64,000 bases of DNA from Symbiodinium natans (lineage: Eukaryota; Sar; Dinophyceae; Suessiales; Symbiodiniaceae), in assembly GCA_905221605.1 (NCBI GenBank), contig CAJNDS010002628.1, positions 273,982 through 337,981 of the forward strand, given 5' to 3'. Made by a program: the position numbers and the translations under genes. Below the pieces are notes generated by a model, which saw only the letters and a program-made list of their open reading frames with translations, was not told where the DNA came from and made no database searches. Below, piece by piece: positions 18,966 through 28,636 of this stretch; the first letter of the stretch is position 1, and each line of letters starts with the position of its first letter.

Positions 18966-19199
18966 CTGGGACCCAGAGTAGGCTCCAAATTCTCTTTGTT
19001 GGAAGTTTAGGTTCACTTTGCAAGCCCCTTCAAACCAACAAGGGGCACCCTTTGGATTCCTGGTAGCCCAGTGGTACTGTGCCCTTTACACTTTTTTTGT
19101 TTCTGGTTTCCCTTGTAACATAACCAAGCCAAAAAAGGGTGCCCTTATCATAATATGGTTACTGGGCTACCATGGATTCCTAGGTTATTCTTGGGTCTG
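18966..19199. mobile_element. TIR element, family B, carrying a nested family A element
   Basis: Outer ends 'gggacccagagtaggc' and 'ggttattcttgggtct' are inverted copies and match the B elements at 33176 and 52857. Its 3' half is split by a 111-bp family A element at 19062-19172. Deleting that insert and one target copy restores the B order 'cacccttTGGATTCCTaggtta'. Confidence 0.75.
19062..19172. mobile_element. TIR element, family A, nested
   Basis: Ends GGTAGCCCAGT and ACTGGGCTACC. TGGATTCCT lies on both sides, so a target duplication of at least 4 bp (GATT) and up to 9 bp is visible. No coding capacity. Same family as 58426-58543 and 62005-62114. Confidence 0.85.
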
Positions 19200-19415
19200 G
19201 CCTATAGGCCCCGAAAGCCCTGAGCGTTAAACCCTGAAGCCGAAGCCGCCCGCGAAAGACCCCACAACTGCACGCCTATGCCCCCTATGTTACACGTCTG
19301 CAGACCCCCTGAGGCATCCTTAGGGTTTAGGCTTTAGGCTTTAGGCTTTAGGGTTTAGGATAACTCCTCAACCCCCAAAAGATCTACATCATCTTGGGTA
19401 GCAGCAACCACAGAA

Positions 19416-19516
19416 CTTGGGATGCTCCCCCCTATACCAACTGCCCTTAAGCGGGATTATCGTATCCCCCATGGTAATCCCTATTAACGACTGTTAGTCT
19501 TAGGGGGAAACATCCT
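19416..19516. mobile_element. TIR element, family C
   Basis: CTTGGGATGCTCCCCCCTAT at the 5' end; 3' end 'taagggggaaacatccta'-like inverted copy. About 100 bp. Confidence 0.6.
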
Positions 19517-19602
19517 AGACCAAACCCCTAAACCCTAAACCTGAAACCCTAAACCCTAAACCCTATACCCTAAACCCTCCCAAACCAAAACCCTAAACCC
19601 GG

Positions 19603-19808
19603 GAAGCTGGTGAAGGGGTACCATAGGGGTCGGAGTAATTACAAATGGTATCCTTTTAGGGTCCCTTTATGGTTGTACTGTAATAACCCCCAAAACCCTA
19701 TTCTAATTTTTCAGGCCCCTATAGTACGAAGAGGCTTGGTGCCCAACCTGCCAGCGCCCGACCGACGTGCGATCGCAGCCCACTGGGGAAAGAAAAGATC
19801 GCCGTGGC
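19603..19808 (+). CDS. two exons of a CxxC zinc-ribbon-like protein, split by a TIR element
   Basis: Exon a ends ..GAA GCT G at 19609; intron 19610-19731 (GTGAAG...GAAG); exon b 19732-19808 reads EAWCPTCQRPTDVRSQPTGE then RKDRRG, donor GC|GTAGGG. The frame closes as E-A-E-A-W-C-P-T-C. The Trp plus CPTC spacing resembles a RanBP2- or ribbon-type zinc site, but only one Cys pair is visible. The exon at 47332 has a similar HEEAWLFCTKC. The 5' end of exon a is not defined. Confidence 0.5.
19616..19727. mobile_element. TIR element forming the intron of the 19603-19808 gene
   Basis: Ends GGGTACCATAGGGG and CCCCTATAGTAC (imperfect TIR). GAAG lies directly on both sides (19612-19615, 19728-19731). 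The downstream GAAG supplies the AG acceptor, and G plus the upstream copy makes the GTGAAG donor. Confidence 0.7.
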
Positions 19809-19883
19809 GTAGGGGTCAGGGGATTTATGGGGTTTAAAGTGCTTAAAGGGGTGTTGAGGGTGTAAAGAGTTTGAAGGATTTAA

Positions 19884-19981
19884 AGCGTTTGAAGGGTTCA
19901 TAGGGTTCATAGGGTTCATAGGGTTCATAGGGTTCATAGGGTTCATAGGGTTCATAGGGTTCATAGGGTTCATAGGGTTCA
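19884..19981 (+). repeat. (GTTCATAGGG)n 10-mer array
   Basis: About ten units; frames translate as (MNP)n. A related 10-mer 'aaccctata' array is at 44393-44500. Confidence 0.9.
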
Positions 19982-20188
19982 TGGTTTATAGGGTTTATAG
20001 GGTTTAAAGGGTCTAAAAGGATGGTTTAAGGGGCCTGTAGGCCTTATAGGGAGTAGGAGTTAGGGTTCGGGTGAGAAAAGCCCTAAACCTGAACCCTAAC
20101 CCAAAACTCCCTCTCCATCCTCTTTATGTGGCAGGGGTTAGTGCTGGTGTCCTGCCGACACCTTCCTGGGTTTCCCTACTACCCCCCT

Positions 20189-20383
20189 CTATACTACCCC
20201 CCCAGGTTCCCGCCCTGAAAAAGCCTTAATCAAGGGTAATTACGGCTAAATAGCCTGCATCCTTGTAGTAGAGTAGGTAACCTTTAACCTAGGTTAACCT
20301 TTAATTCCCCCAAGCTACTGGACAACTAGGTAGATATGAGGGGGAAAAAATATGGTGGGAACCTTGGGGGGGGGGTAGTATAG
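20189..20383. mobile_element. TIR element, family H
   Basis: Ends CTATACTACCCCCCCAGGTT and the inverted 'aaccttggggggggggtagtatag'. About 195 bp, with an inner 'aacctttaacctaggttaacctttaa' palindrome. Relatives: 2049-2125, 21300-21330, 38890-38965. Confidence 0.7.
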
Positions 20384-21186
20384 CGGGGTCTAAACCCTAA
20401 ACCCTAAACCCTAAACTCAGGGCCTAGGCCGCCCCCCTACAGAAGGGGGGCAACGCTTAAGCCCTTCGACCTCGATGGCGAAAGTCGACCCAGGTCGCTT
20501 GCCCGCCTCCTGCAGCCCGGAGGTCGGTAGCACCCACGATGGGCCCGGTACCGGAGCAGGTTCTCCCAAAAACCAGTACTGATCCCCTTGATAAAGTAAA
20601 TACCCCAAACCCCAACCCTGGATGGGGCTGGCATTTCTGGAAAGTTCGCTCCCCACCCTGTCCCCCTTCCTGCCTGGCCTTCCGACCCACCTGCCCATCC
20701 CTCCAAACATCCACGAAATTGAGCGCCAAACAGGAGTCAACGACATGCTCTTTTTGGGTTTACGTTTGCTCTTCTTGGGTTTGGGATGACCCGCATGACG
20801 TTGCTGGCATAAGACTTTGCCGAGGTTTTCTGGCCAAATTTCCTTCTGAGCTCACCGCACAAAAGTTGGTCACCAGCGCCAAAGATCCGCGAAATCGAGC
20901 GCTGGAGCGTTGAACCCTCAACAAGCGGCCTCAACCTTCAACGGTCCTTCCTGAACGGGTTGTCCCGGGGCCCCCCCTGCTGTGCTGCACACCTGCTGCC
21001 TCCCTGTGTCCTGCCCTCAGCTTTTTTTACCGTGCCAGTCCCCGGACGAAGCTCGACCCTGTAAACTTCCCACTTCCACGAGGTTTAAAAAAAACGAAAA
21101 GGTATTGAGTTTAGACCTAAACCCTAAAAGGAATAGGTAAGGGTGGCTTGCCGCCTTAAACGGCGTGGGGTGGGAGAGAATTTTAG
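20384..21186. other. unique DNA, coding status unclear
   Basis: Frames are open on both strands at 20417-20934 but none shows consistent coding character or splice sites. 'atccacgaaattgagcgcc' (20708) recurs as 'atccgcgaaatcgagcgct' (20885). I do not call a gene. Confidence 0.3.
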
Positions 21187-21396
21187 AGTGGCCCTCCACG
21201 ATCGGGCCATGGCCGCCCTTCGCAATGCGCAAGGCCTTCGAGGCTTAGCTAATAACCGCAACATTCAGCTTCTGCGCAATATTACAGCAAACCCGAAAGG
21301 TATTATAGCGGGCGGGTAGTAGGGGAACCCATGAGTCCTTCCCATCCTGGCCTCAAGGTGGTGCCGGGCCTTAGCTCTGAAACTTCCTTGTATCAG
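21187..21396 (+). CDS. two exons separated by a 36-nt intron, unknown product
   Basis: Exon 1 (21187-21299) follows TTTTAG and reads VALHDRAMAALRNAQGLRGL then ANNRNIQLLRNITANPK, ending in phase 1. Intron 21300-21335 is GTATTA...ATGAG and resembles an end of family H. Exon 2 (21336 to about 21396) reads VLPILASRWCRALALKLPCI. The joint keeps the frame. Very short intron; product unknown. Confidence 0.45.
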
Positions 21397-21399
21397 GGG

Positions 21400-21540
21400 A
21401 TTAGGGTTTAGGGTTTAGGGTTTAGGGTTTAGGGTTTAGGGTTTAGGGTTTAGGGTTTAGGGTTTAGGACCATTTGGTTCAGGGTTCGGGGTTCAGGGTT
21501 CCGGGTTTAGGGTTTAGGGTTTAGGGTTTAGGGTTTAGGG
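21400..21540 (+). repeat. TTTAGGG tract
   Basis: About 16 sense units broken by 'accatttggttcagggttcgggg'. Confidence 0.9.
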
Positions 21541-22080
21541 ATATTGAGACTCGTACCCCTAAGAGGTTTCCCTGGATGTACTCCTAATATGGCCCTGATA
21601 TTCCCTTAGAGGATCTCTACAAAAGGGTCCCGGTACAACCTAGAGGGTCCCAGGTAGAACCCCATGATCGAGAGTTTCTTGGGGTTTACAGGGCTGAGGG
21701 TTATTATAAGATTTAGGGTCTATAGGGTTTCTAGGGCTTAGGGTGTAGGGTGAAAAGGTTTAGGATTTACAGGGTTAGGGGTTTAGGGTATAGGGTGGAA
21801 AGGTCTCGGGCCTACAGGGTTGTAGGAGTATCGCAACGGTTTAGGGTTCGAGGGTTTATAGGGTCTAGGGTCTGGGGGGGTACGTTCAGAGTAAGTTGAG
21901 GGTGTTCGGGTTTACGGGTTTATATTCAGGGTTCCACTTAGCCGTTACACCCCAAATCCAAGTGAGCACCCACAAAAATGACCCATAATCCTAAGCCTTC
22001 CTGTAACCCTAAATCCTCAGGCCTCAACCCTAAACCCTAAACCCCGAACCCTAGCCCCTAGCCCCTAACCCCTAAATCCT
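21541..22080. other. decayed TIR element and degenerate repeats
   Basis: 21590-21665 resembles families D and E ('agagggtcccaggtag'); the rest is degenerate TTTAGGG and CCCTAAA. Confidence 0.4.
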
Positions 22081-22083
22081 AAA

Positions 22084-22156
22084 CCCCCTAAACCCCCTAA
22101 ACCCCCTAAACCCCCTAAACCCCCTAAACCCCCTAAACCCCCTAAACCCCCTAAAC
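22084..22156 (-). repeat. (CCCCCTAAA)n array
   Basis: About eight units of a 9-mer variant. Confidence 0.9.
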
Positions 22157-22175
22157 CGTAAGCCCTAAACCCAAG

Positions 22176-22221
22176 GCCAGATTCCACGCCAGCAGCACGC
22201 CCTTCGGCGCCAGCGGCAAAG
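22176..22221 (+). CDS. short exon, unknown
   Basis: Acceptor ACCCAAG; reads ARFHASSTPFGASGK; donor AAAG|GTCCGT. Preceded by the CCCCCTAAA array. Confidence 0.4.
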
Positions 22222-22249
22222 GTCCGTGAGGGGCTTTTGCAGGGGTTCA

Positions 22250-22435
22250 GGGGTTTTAGGGTTTAGGGTTTTTCGGGTGTTTAGGGTTTAGGGTTTAGAG
22301 TTCAGGGTTTAGGGTTTAGGGTTTAGGGTTCAGGGTTTAGGGTTTAGGGTTTAGGGTTAAGAGTTTAGGGTTTAGGGTTTAGGGTTAGGTGTTTCGGATT
22401 TAGGGCTTAGGGCTCAGGGTTTAGCGCATTTATGG
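22250..22435 (+). repeat. TTTAGGG tract
   Basis: About 20 sense units with TTCAGGG variants. Confidence 0.85.
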
Positions 22436-22503
22436 TTTGCGGAGTATAGGGCTTAGGGCTCAGGGTTTAGGCCATTTATGGTTTGCAGGGTTCAGGTTTG
22501 CAG

Positions 22504-22756
22504 AGCACAATCTTTCCGTTCCCAGTTTCCCAGGGCCAAGTCCGAATCGTCCTGGGTACTTGCTCAACAAAAACAGAACATGCACCACCACCCTTGAAAT
22601 CTTTGCTGATACGAATACCTAAGCCCTCAACCCTAAACCTTAACCCTTGCATCCCAGCTTGTCCTGGGGTTTCCTCTTTTTGAGACCTCTGCTGAAAAGT
22701 CCACAGTCAATTGGGGGAATGTTTTTCCGTTTCTGGACTCGTTGCAGCCAGCAAGC
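22504..22756 (+). CDS. two exons, unknown product
   Basis: Exon 1 from 22504 (acceptor TTTGCAG) reads EHNLSVPSFPGPSPNRPGYL then LNKNRTCTTTLEIFADTNT, with a stop at 22620 unless a GC or GA donor in 'tttgctgatacg' is used. Exon 2 (22658-22756, acceptor GCATCCCAG) reads LVLGFPLFETSAEKSTVNWG then NVFPFLDSLQPAS; donor GTTTAG or stop. The joint is phase-compatible with a GC or GA donor. No family recognised. Confidence 0.45.
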
Positions 22757-22857
22757 GTTTAGGGCTTAGGGAAACCCTAAACCCTAAACCCTAAACCCCG
22801 AAACCCCTAAACCCACAATAGGGGGCATGTTTGGGGAGAGTTGCGTGTAAAGACAGC

Positions 22858-23363
22858 GGGGGGGAGGGGGGGGGGGGGGGGGGGCGTTTTACGAGAATTT
22901 GCTGTCAGAAGCTGTCTGCGTTCTTCGTGTCCCAGAGAAGATTGCTGGTTTGCATTGCCCCAGGCATTTGCTGTCAGAAGCTGTCCGCTTTCTCCAGTTC
23001 GGGCTTCTGGTGTTTGAGTGACACAGGTCTGTCTGGCTGATGCCTTGCTAAACGGGAAGGCGGATGCTATGCCCAAAGTGGCGGACGCTTTAAGGATGAG
23101 TTTCTTGCATCTTCTGGGTACTCGGCCAAACAAACAATGGCGGATCTTGACAAGGATCGCATGCATTGGGATTTGCGCCCTTAACGGTTCAGCATGGCTC
23201 AGAGAAGGCTGCTGCAAATCGTTCCTGGCTTTGTCGAAGCTGCTTGCCAGTGCGACGAAAGATGCCCGAACACAGTGGAATGCGAATTTGGAGCCTTGAA
23301 GAAGGCAGCCACCAAGAGGAGGAAGCTGCGAAAATGGAACGTGCGAGGGAAGTTAAGTTGTAG
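22858..23363. other. G-run, 67-bp duplication, and possible coding DNA
   Basis: 'tttgctgtcagaagctgtc' occurs at 22900 and 22968. 23018-23360 is open in two + frames (one reads FVEAACQCDERCPNTVECEF) and lies just before a better exon, so it may be coding. Confidence 0.35.
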
Positions 23364-23562
23364 CAGAGAACAGGGAAGCAGATGAGACCAGGGCTACCAA
23401 GGAAAGGAACAACAAGCGAAAAGGCCGAGAAAGAGCTAAGAGGACCAGCACTGGCTCTCGAGTCTGCATGCTAAGCGGGGGAACCAAAGGTGAGCTTGGC
23501 AAAGCGTGTTACAGACTCCTAGCTCTGAAGTCCCACGGCACAATCGCTCAACTGGGACTTAG
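23364..23562 (+). CDS. exon, very basic product, unknown
   Basis: Acceptor AGTTGTAG; reads ENREADETRATKERNNKRKG, RERAKRTSTGSRVCMLSGGT, KGELGKACYRLLALKSHGTI. Donor AG|GTTTTA. Strongly basic N-terminal half (nuclear or nucleic-acid binding is only a guess). Confidence 0.5.
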
Positions 23563-23706
23563 GTTTTATAGGGCTTAGGATTAGGGTTTTAGGTTTTGGG
23601 TTTAGGGTTTGGGGTTTAGGGTTTAGGGTTTAGGGTTTGGGGTTTTTCAAGTTCTTACGGGCCTCGAAGAACCGTATACAGCGCCTCGAGTGGCCCTCCT
23701 GCTCAG

Positions 23707-23754
23707 GCCAGCACCCTGAGCGAGCCGCCCCTGCCAGAGCCCGGCAAGGCACGG
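23707..23754 (+). CDS. short proline-rich exon
   Basis: Acceptor TGCTCAG; ASTLSEPPLPEPGKAR; donor CGG|GTGGGG. 48 nt, phase 0. Confidence 0.4.
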
Positions 23755-23979
23755 GTGGGGTTTAGTGTTTAGGGTTTAGGGTTTAGGCTTATAAGGTTTA
23801 GGGTTATGGACTATCCCTAACCCCTAAACACTAAACCCTAGTTAGGGTTTAGGTTTTAGGGTTGTAGGGTGGACCTCGCGGGGATTCGGCGTTGAGCTGA
23901 TCAGGGTAGTAGTGGCTTGGCAGAAATGCGTGCGGAAACTTAGGGTTTATTCGGGAGTTTGGGGAGTACTTGATTACAC

Positions 23980-24084
23980 ATGGGTGGTTGTCAAAATGAT
24001 GATCCCTTTTGGGGTACCCTACATATTAGGTGCCGTATCATAGTAGGGATCCACAAAGGGACCATCACTTTGACAACCACCCAT
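23980..24084. mobile_element. TIR element, family G
   Basis: The 30-bp ends starting ATGGGTGGTTGTCAAA are inverted copies with two mismatches. 105 bp in all. Only copy seen in the window, and the best-preserved TIR here, suggesting a recent insertion. Confidence 0.8.
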
Positions 24085-24739
24085 ATACCCCTGGCACTCT
24101 TAACCAAGGACTTTCGAGTGCAAGGAAGATTACCAACGCCCGTCCTCAGAGTTTAGGGCTCAGCACTTGGAAGTTTAGGGGCGCATCTTGGTTATTGGCA
24201 CGGAGGTCCACAGGCTTTGGGTTGGGATTGCTGCCTTGACTTATAATCAGGACCCCAATAAGGTATCCCGAATTTCGGAAAACCCCATTTCTTCTATATC
24301 CCCCTTGGGAATTATTTTGTATTTTTGTTTATATAAAACCCAAGCGGATACTAAAAAATATTGTTTTTGATAAGGTTCTAAGGGGAGTATAGTCTTTTCA
24401 AGCGCGTGCTTACGAAGAGCCTCCTGCACCACGCCCTTTCCTGCAGGCTCGCGCAGTTCTGCATCGTTTCTGTGAAGACTTCGTGCCAGTTAGGACCCCA
24501 ACACTAAACCCTAGGCCCTAGCCTCTGAATCTCACACGTGGTGACTCGCTAAGGCATAAACCCCACAGCCCCCCACGTGAAACCCTCAACCGAATCAAGG
24601 CCCTGAGAACCCCCAGTTGCGACCCAAAGCCGCAACACCTTATGGTGGACATTTTGACCCCTAAACCCCTAAACCCCCAAGGTCCCTTATCAGGGTTCCT
24701 CCTTGGGTCCCTTGATCCTTGGCACTCCTGTCCTGCCAG
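24085..24739. other. element relics and possible exon
   Basis: 24240-24380 contains a 'ccccaataaggta..tttcggaaaacccc' block of the same family as 46872. 24403-24500 is open with an internal CCTGCAG acceptor (ARAVLHRFCEDFVP) but the frame is ambiguous. Confidence 0.35.
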
Positions 24740-24790
24740 GCCTTCCCGGACCTCTCGGGAGGGGTGTGGCTTCGATGCGCTTTTTGCGGG
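24740..24790 (+). CDS. short exon, unknown
   Basis: Acceptor CCTGCCAG; AFPDLSGGVWLRCAFCG; donor GGG|GTTCGG; 51 nt, phase 0. Ends with a Cys pair (CAFC). Confidence 0.45.
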
Positions 24791-24856
24791 GTTCGGGGGG
24801 GAGTTTTTTGTGGGTGGCAGCTTAAGAGTTTATTGGTCCTGGAGTCATTCTTAGCA

Positions 24857-25179
24857 CCCTAAACCCGAAACCCGAAACCCTAAACCCTAAACCCTAAACC
24901 CTAAACCCTAAACCCTACCCCCGAAACCCTAAACCTTTAAGAGATCCAGGGTGTACGGGCTTTCGAGCGGCTTCAGTGAGCGGCTTGGGAGGGGGCGTTT
25001 TGGGAGTTTCAGGGGTCTTGAGGATGCTTGCGGGGCCTTTTAAAACGGGCCTGAGTCTTTTTTAGGGGTTCAGTCTTGAGTCTTTATAGGGTTTAGGGTT
25101 TCGTCTGTTGTCTTTAGGGTGAGGTTTAGGGTTCAGGGTTTAGGGCTCGTGTTTTCAAGCCTTCGGCTTCATAAAAATT
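24857..25179. other. CCCTAAA/CCCGAAA tract, then degenerate sense repeats
   Basis: 24857-24930 C-rich units; 24940-25160 scattered TTTAGGG relics. No exon supported. Confidence 0.5.
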
Positions 25180-25640
25180 ACTTCTGGCTGAGACTTGAGT
25201 TGGAAGAAACAATGCGCCGAACCCAATTTGTCCAGAGGGGGTTTGGGGTTTAGGGTTTAGGGTTTAGGGTTTAGGGCGTGCTCGTGGTTTTGGGCTTCGG
25301 GTTGATTCGAATGATTCAGTGTGGCTCCTGGCTATGCTTGGCCTCTGTGGAGTTCCAGCTTCGTAGTTCCGCAGATCTTGCAGGAGTTTCATGTTCTGAT
25401 CTTGGTGCTCGCGGCCCTGCCTTGGACTTTTGTTCTTTTCTCTCTCTCTCTCTCTCTCCCTCCCTCTCTCTCTTGCAAACTCCCGTAGTGTTCAAGAATT
25501 TTCTCGGCACATGCGCGGAGCCCGAGGCCTTACACCCTATAAGCTCTAAACCCAAAGTCTAGGTCTACTAGCGAAATCCCTGAACTCCGAAACCCAAACC
25601 TCCAACAACCCAGACCTCAAATCCATCCCTGCACAACACC
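25180..25640 (+). repeat. segmental duplication block, copy 2
   Basis: Paralogue of 17134-17697. Lacks the family E element and carries TTTAGGG where copy 1 has CCCTAAA; where copy 1 has a second TTTAGGG tract this copy has 'ctgatcttggtgctcgcggc'. Confidence 0.75.
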
Positions 25641-25749
25641 CTAAACCCTAAACCCTAACACAAACCATTTTTTGGTGTGGGGAGCTTAATTCTGTGCGTA
25701 TATGCATATCTACAACGGATGAGCATAATTTAGAAATGTACACACACAC

Positions 25750-25945
25750 AGACATATATATATATATATGGTTGGTCCATTTGAGGGGGGGGGGGGGGGG
25801 GGGTGCATATATATATAATATATATATGTATATATGTATATGTATATCTATATACATATATATACATATATATATATACCCGTGTATATATATATATATA
25901 CACGTGTATGTATATATATATATATATGTATATGTAGTACCGGGT
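25750..25945. repeat. (TA)n/(CA)n microsatellite with G-run
   Basis: Low complexity on both sides of a 22-bp G-run at 25783. Confidence 0.9.
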
Positions 25946-26180
25946 TTAGAACTTTGTTTTGTATCGCCCCACGGCGGCTTTCCTGCATGCACTGAGGTTC
26001 GAAGTCCGGCCGAAGGAGGCCGGCCGATGGGGGTCTTGCTAGGTTTCATGAGGGGTCTAGGGTGCCTAGGGTTTCGGGTTCCCGAAACCCCAAGCCCTAG
26101 ACCCCAGACCCTAGACCCTAAACCCTAAACCCTAAACCCTAAACCCCCCTTTTGGGTTTAATTGCTTGCTGCTGGGCATC

Positions 26181-27154
26181 ATGGCCTGCCAGGTGAAGTG
26201 CCTTCTTTGCTCGGAGACCTTCCCCAAGGACTTGAACACGGATTCGGGGTGACGATGTCAGCTCAGCCGGGTTTAGGGTTTAGGGTTTAGGGTTTAGGGT
26301 TTAGGGTTTAGGGTTTGGGGTTTAGGGTTTAGGGTTTAGGGTTTAGGGCTAGGGGTTTAGGGTGGATGGTGGAATCAGTTTGCAACTCCCTTATGGAAGC
26401 TTAACTCTACAACGCTGCTGATTTACGCTGCTGATTTACGCTGCTTGGATGGTTGAAGTTAGCTAGGTTTTTTAGGCTTTCTACTCCAAACGCCCCGGGA
26501 GTGCTGAAGCCCTGCAAGCTACGGTGCTAGTATCAGGAAACCCTAAACCTTAAACCCAAACTTAAACCCCAAGCGCTAAATAGAGTCAAAACTCTAAACT
26601 CCAAAGGCAAACCCTCTTGTGTCCCCCCAAGCACGTTCACGGAGAAGTCGCTTGAAACCGCAACAGCGCCGAACACCCTTCTTTGCGCTTTCGCTTCAGC
26701 CACGTTTACATGGAATGTAATATATATATATATATATATATATGTGTGTCTGTGTGTGTGTATATGCATATACATATACACATACATCTATATAGGGGTA
26801 AGGTTGTATAACTGCAACTTGCTTTTTAACCAAAGCAGTGGGTGAAGGCTCGCAGTTTGTTTTTGTTTGGACTCACGCCCCTAAAGCCCCTAAATCCTTA
26901 ACCCTTGACCCTAAACCCTAAACCCTAATCCCTAAAGCCCAAACCCCTAAAACCCGCCCGGAACCCTACGACTTAGTTGAGGATTTAGGGTTATAGGATT
27001 TAGGGCTTAGGGTTTAGGGTTTATAGGATTTAGGGGTTGGTGATGGACTTGGGGTCTTTCCTCTGCCAGGACCAGGCCTCAACGCAGCAGCACAAGCAAA
27101 GCCGGAATCACGTCAGGGACCTGGGGTCGACGGATGCCAAAAAAAGTGGTCAAA
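26181..27154 (+). CDS. split C2H2/U1-like zinc-finger protein, two exons
   Basis: Exon 1 starts at ATG 26181: MACQVKCLLCSETFPKDLNT. Exon 2 (27070-27154, acceptor TCTGCCAG) reads DQASTQQHKQSRNHVRDLGS then TDAKKSGQ; donor A|GTTTTG. Joining at ACG|GATTCG (26240, GA donor) keeps the frame and places C-x2-C before H-x5-H, the pattern of a C2H2 or U1-type finger, though the C-to-H spacing (16) is longer than usual. With the GT donor at 26249 the frame does not fit exon 2. The intron holds TTTAGGG arrays, a TA repeat and a TTTAGGG-variant field. Confidence 0.45.
26270..26360 (+). repeat. TTTAGGG tract within the zinc-finger intron
   Basis: About 12 sense units. Confidence 0.9.
26361..27069. other. 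intron interior
   Basis: Unique DNA, a doubled 'gctgctgattta' (26413-26442), a TA/TG microsatellite (26718-26795) and mixed heptamers at 26900-27040. Confidence 0.5.
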
Positions 27155-27169
27155 GTTTTGGGGTTTAGG

Positions 27170-27291
27170 GGTTTAGGGGCTTTGGGTTTTGGGGTTTTGG
27201 GGTTTTGGGGTTTTGGGGTTTTGGGGTTTTGGGGTTTTGGGGTTTTGGGGTTTTGGGGTTTTGGGGTTTTGGGGTTTTGGGGTTTGGGGTT
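27170..27291 (+). repeat. (TTTTGGGG)n array
   Basis: About 13 near-perfect 8-mers identical to the hypotrich-ciliate telomere unit, then TTTGGGG and TTTAGGG. Confidence 0.9.
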
Positions 27292-27493
27292 TAGGGTTTA
27301 GGGTTTAGGGCTTGTACTGGGGTCTGTCGAGCTTTCGGGGTTCAGGCTTCAGGGTCTAGGGGTTTAGGCTCAAGATCCGAAAAGTCAGGGGTTGAGGGTT
27401 TAAGGCTTGGGGTGTTCAGGGCTTTAGGTTTAGGACTTCGATACTAGGGTCTTGTGGTTGAGGGTCTTGGGGCTTTAGGGTTGTGGTTTGTTG

Positions 27494-27580
27494 AACCCTA
27501 AACCCTAAACCCTAAACCCTAAACCCTAAACCCTAAACCCTAAACCCTAAACCCTAAACCCTAAACCCTAAACCCTAAAC
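27494..27580 (-). repeat. CCCTAAA tract
   Basis: About 12 perfect C-rich units. Confidence 0.9.
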
Positions 27581-28006
27581 TTAGGTTTGTTTTTGGGCCT
27601 TCTTTGATCATGGGATGCCCGAGGGCCCGTGGAGGCTTAGGCGTGCAGGGCCTCTTTCAATGAGGTTTGGAGGCATCTTCGTGTTTAGGGCATCTGAGGC
27701 GTCTTTGAGATGAATTTAGGGTTTCGGGTTTAGGGTTTAGGGTTTAGGGTTTCGGGCTTAAGTAATGGGGTTCTGGGGGCTTTCGGGCGCATGTGGCTGA
27801 GGGCAGTTGCGTGGTCCGAAACGGTCCCTTGCCTTCTCTAAAGGGGGGTTGGGAAGTAAGGGCCCTTGGGTTTAAGCTTTAGGGTTTAGGGTTTCGGGTT
27901 TAGGGTTTAGGGTTCAAGGGTCCCCTTCCCAGACCCCTGGGCGGATCCGGGAAGTAGATCCCCCTTTCAGGGCTCCTAAGAATGACCCAATAGTGTGATA
28001 GGGTAT
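27581..28006. other. unique DNA with scattered repeat
   Basis: No exon supported; TTTCGGG/TTTAGGG islands at 27715-27760 and 27880-27910. Confidence 0.4.
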
Positions 28007-28094
28007 CTTGGGATGTTCCCCCTTTATACGGATTGTAGTACCCCGATTATAATCCCTATTAAGGAGCTGCTAGTATAAGGGCGAGCATCCCAAA
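28007..28094. mobile_element. TIR element, family C
   Basis: CTTGGGATGTTCCCCCTTTA and its inverted 3' copy (18 of 22 positions). 88 bp, complete. Confidence 0.75.
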
Positions 28095-28398
28095 GGGTAG
28101 GGTACAATTGAGGGGGGCTCTACTTTTGGCATCCTGCAAGGGGGGCTGGGCCTCAAAGGGCACCTAGGAAGGGGCATTGTAGCACTCAAGGGACGAAAGA
28201 GGGGCCCTTATCAGGGACCTTAGGGGTTATTTAGGAGTCGTTTAGGTACATACGGACTATCTAAGGTGTATGTATATATACATATATATGTATATATATA
28301 TATATAATAGGGGTGATATTTGGGTTATGTCGGGTGAGATCCCCTGCAGGGGTTCCCTCCTTCTACCCCTTAAAACGCTGTGGGGGTACGACTCTCAG

Positions 28399-28474
28399 AA
28401 GCACTACGAGCACACCAGCCTGGCAGCCTTCAAGCGCATCAAGGAGCTGGGACCGGATCTGTGGCCCGCTCAGT
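28399..28474 (+). CDS. exon, unknown product
   Basis: Acceptor GACTCTCAG; reads KHYEHTSLAAFKRIKELGPD then LWPA; donor CA|GTAGGG, or stop TAG overlapping the donor. The frame is open upstream (GYDSQ). Strong coding character. A 160-bp TTTAGGG array follows at once. Confidence 0.5.
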
Positions 28475-28636
28475 AGGGTTTAGGGTTTAGGGTTTAGGGT
28501 TTAGGGTTTAGGGTTTAGGGTTTAGGGTTTAGGGTTTAGGGTTTAGGGTTTAGGGTTTAGGGTTTAGGGTTAGGGTTTAGGGTTTAGGGTTTAGGGTTTA
28601 GGGTTTAGGGTTTAGGGTTTAGGGTTTAGGGTTTAG
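28475..28636 (+). repeat. TTTAGGG array that fills a whole intron
   Basis: About 23 sense units, one shortened to TTAGGG. Lies between the exon ending at 28472 and the one starting after TTTAG at 28636, with essentially nothing else between. Confidence 0.85.

Noticed and set aside
20417-20934. Overlapping open frames of 89-124 codons on both strands
   Set aside because: No frame has consistent coding character, start context or splice sites.
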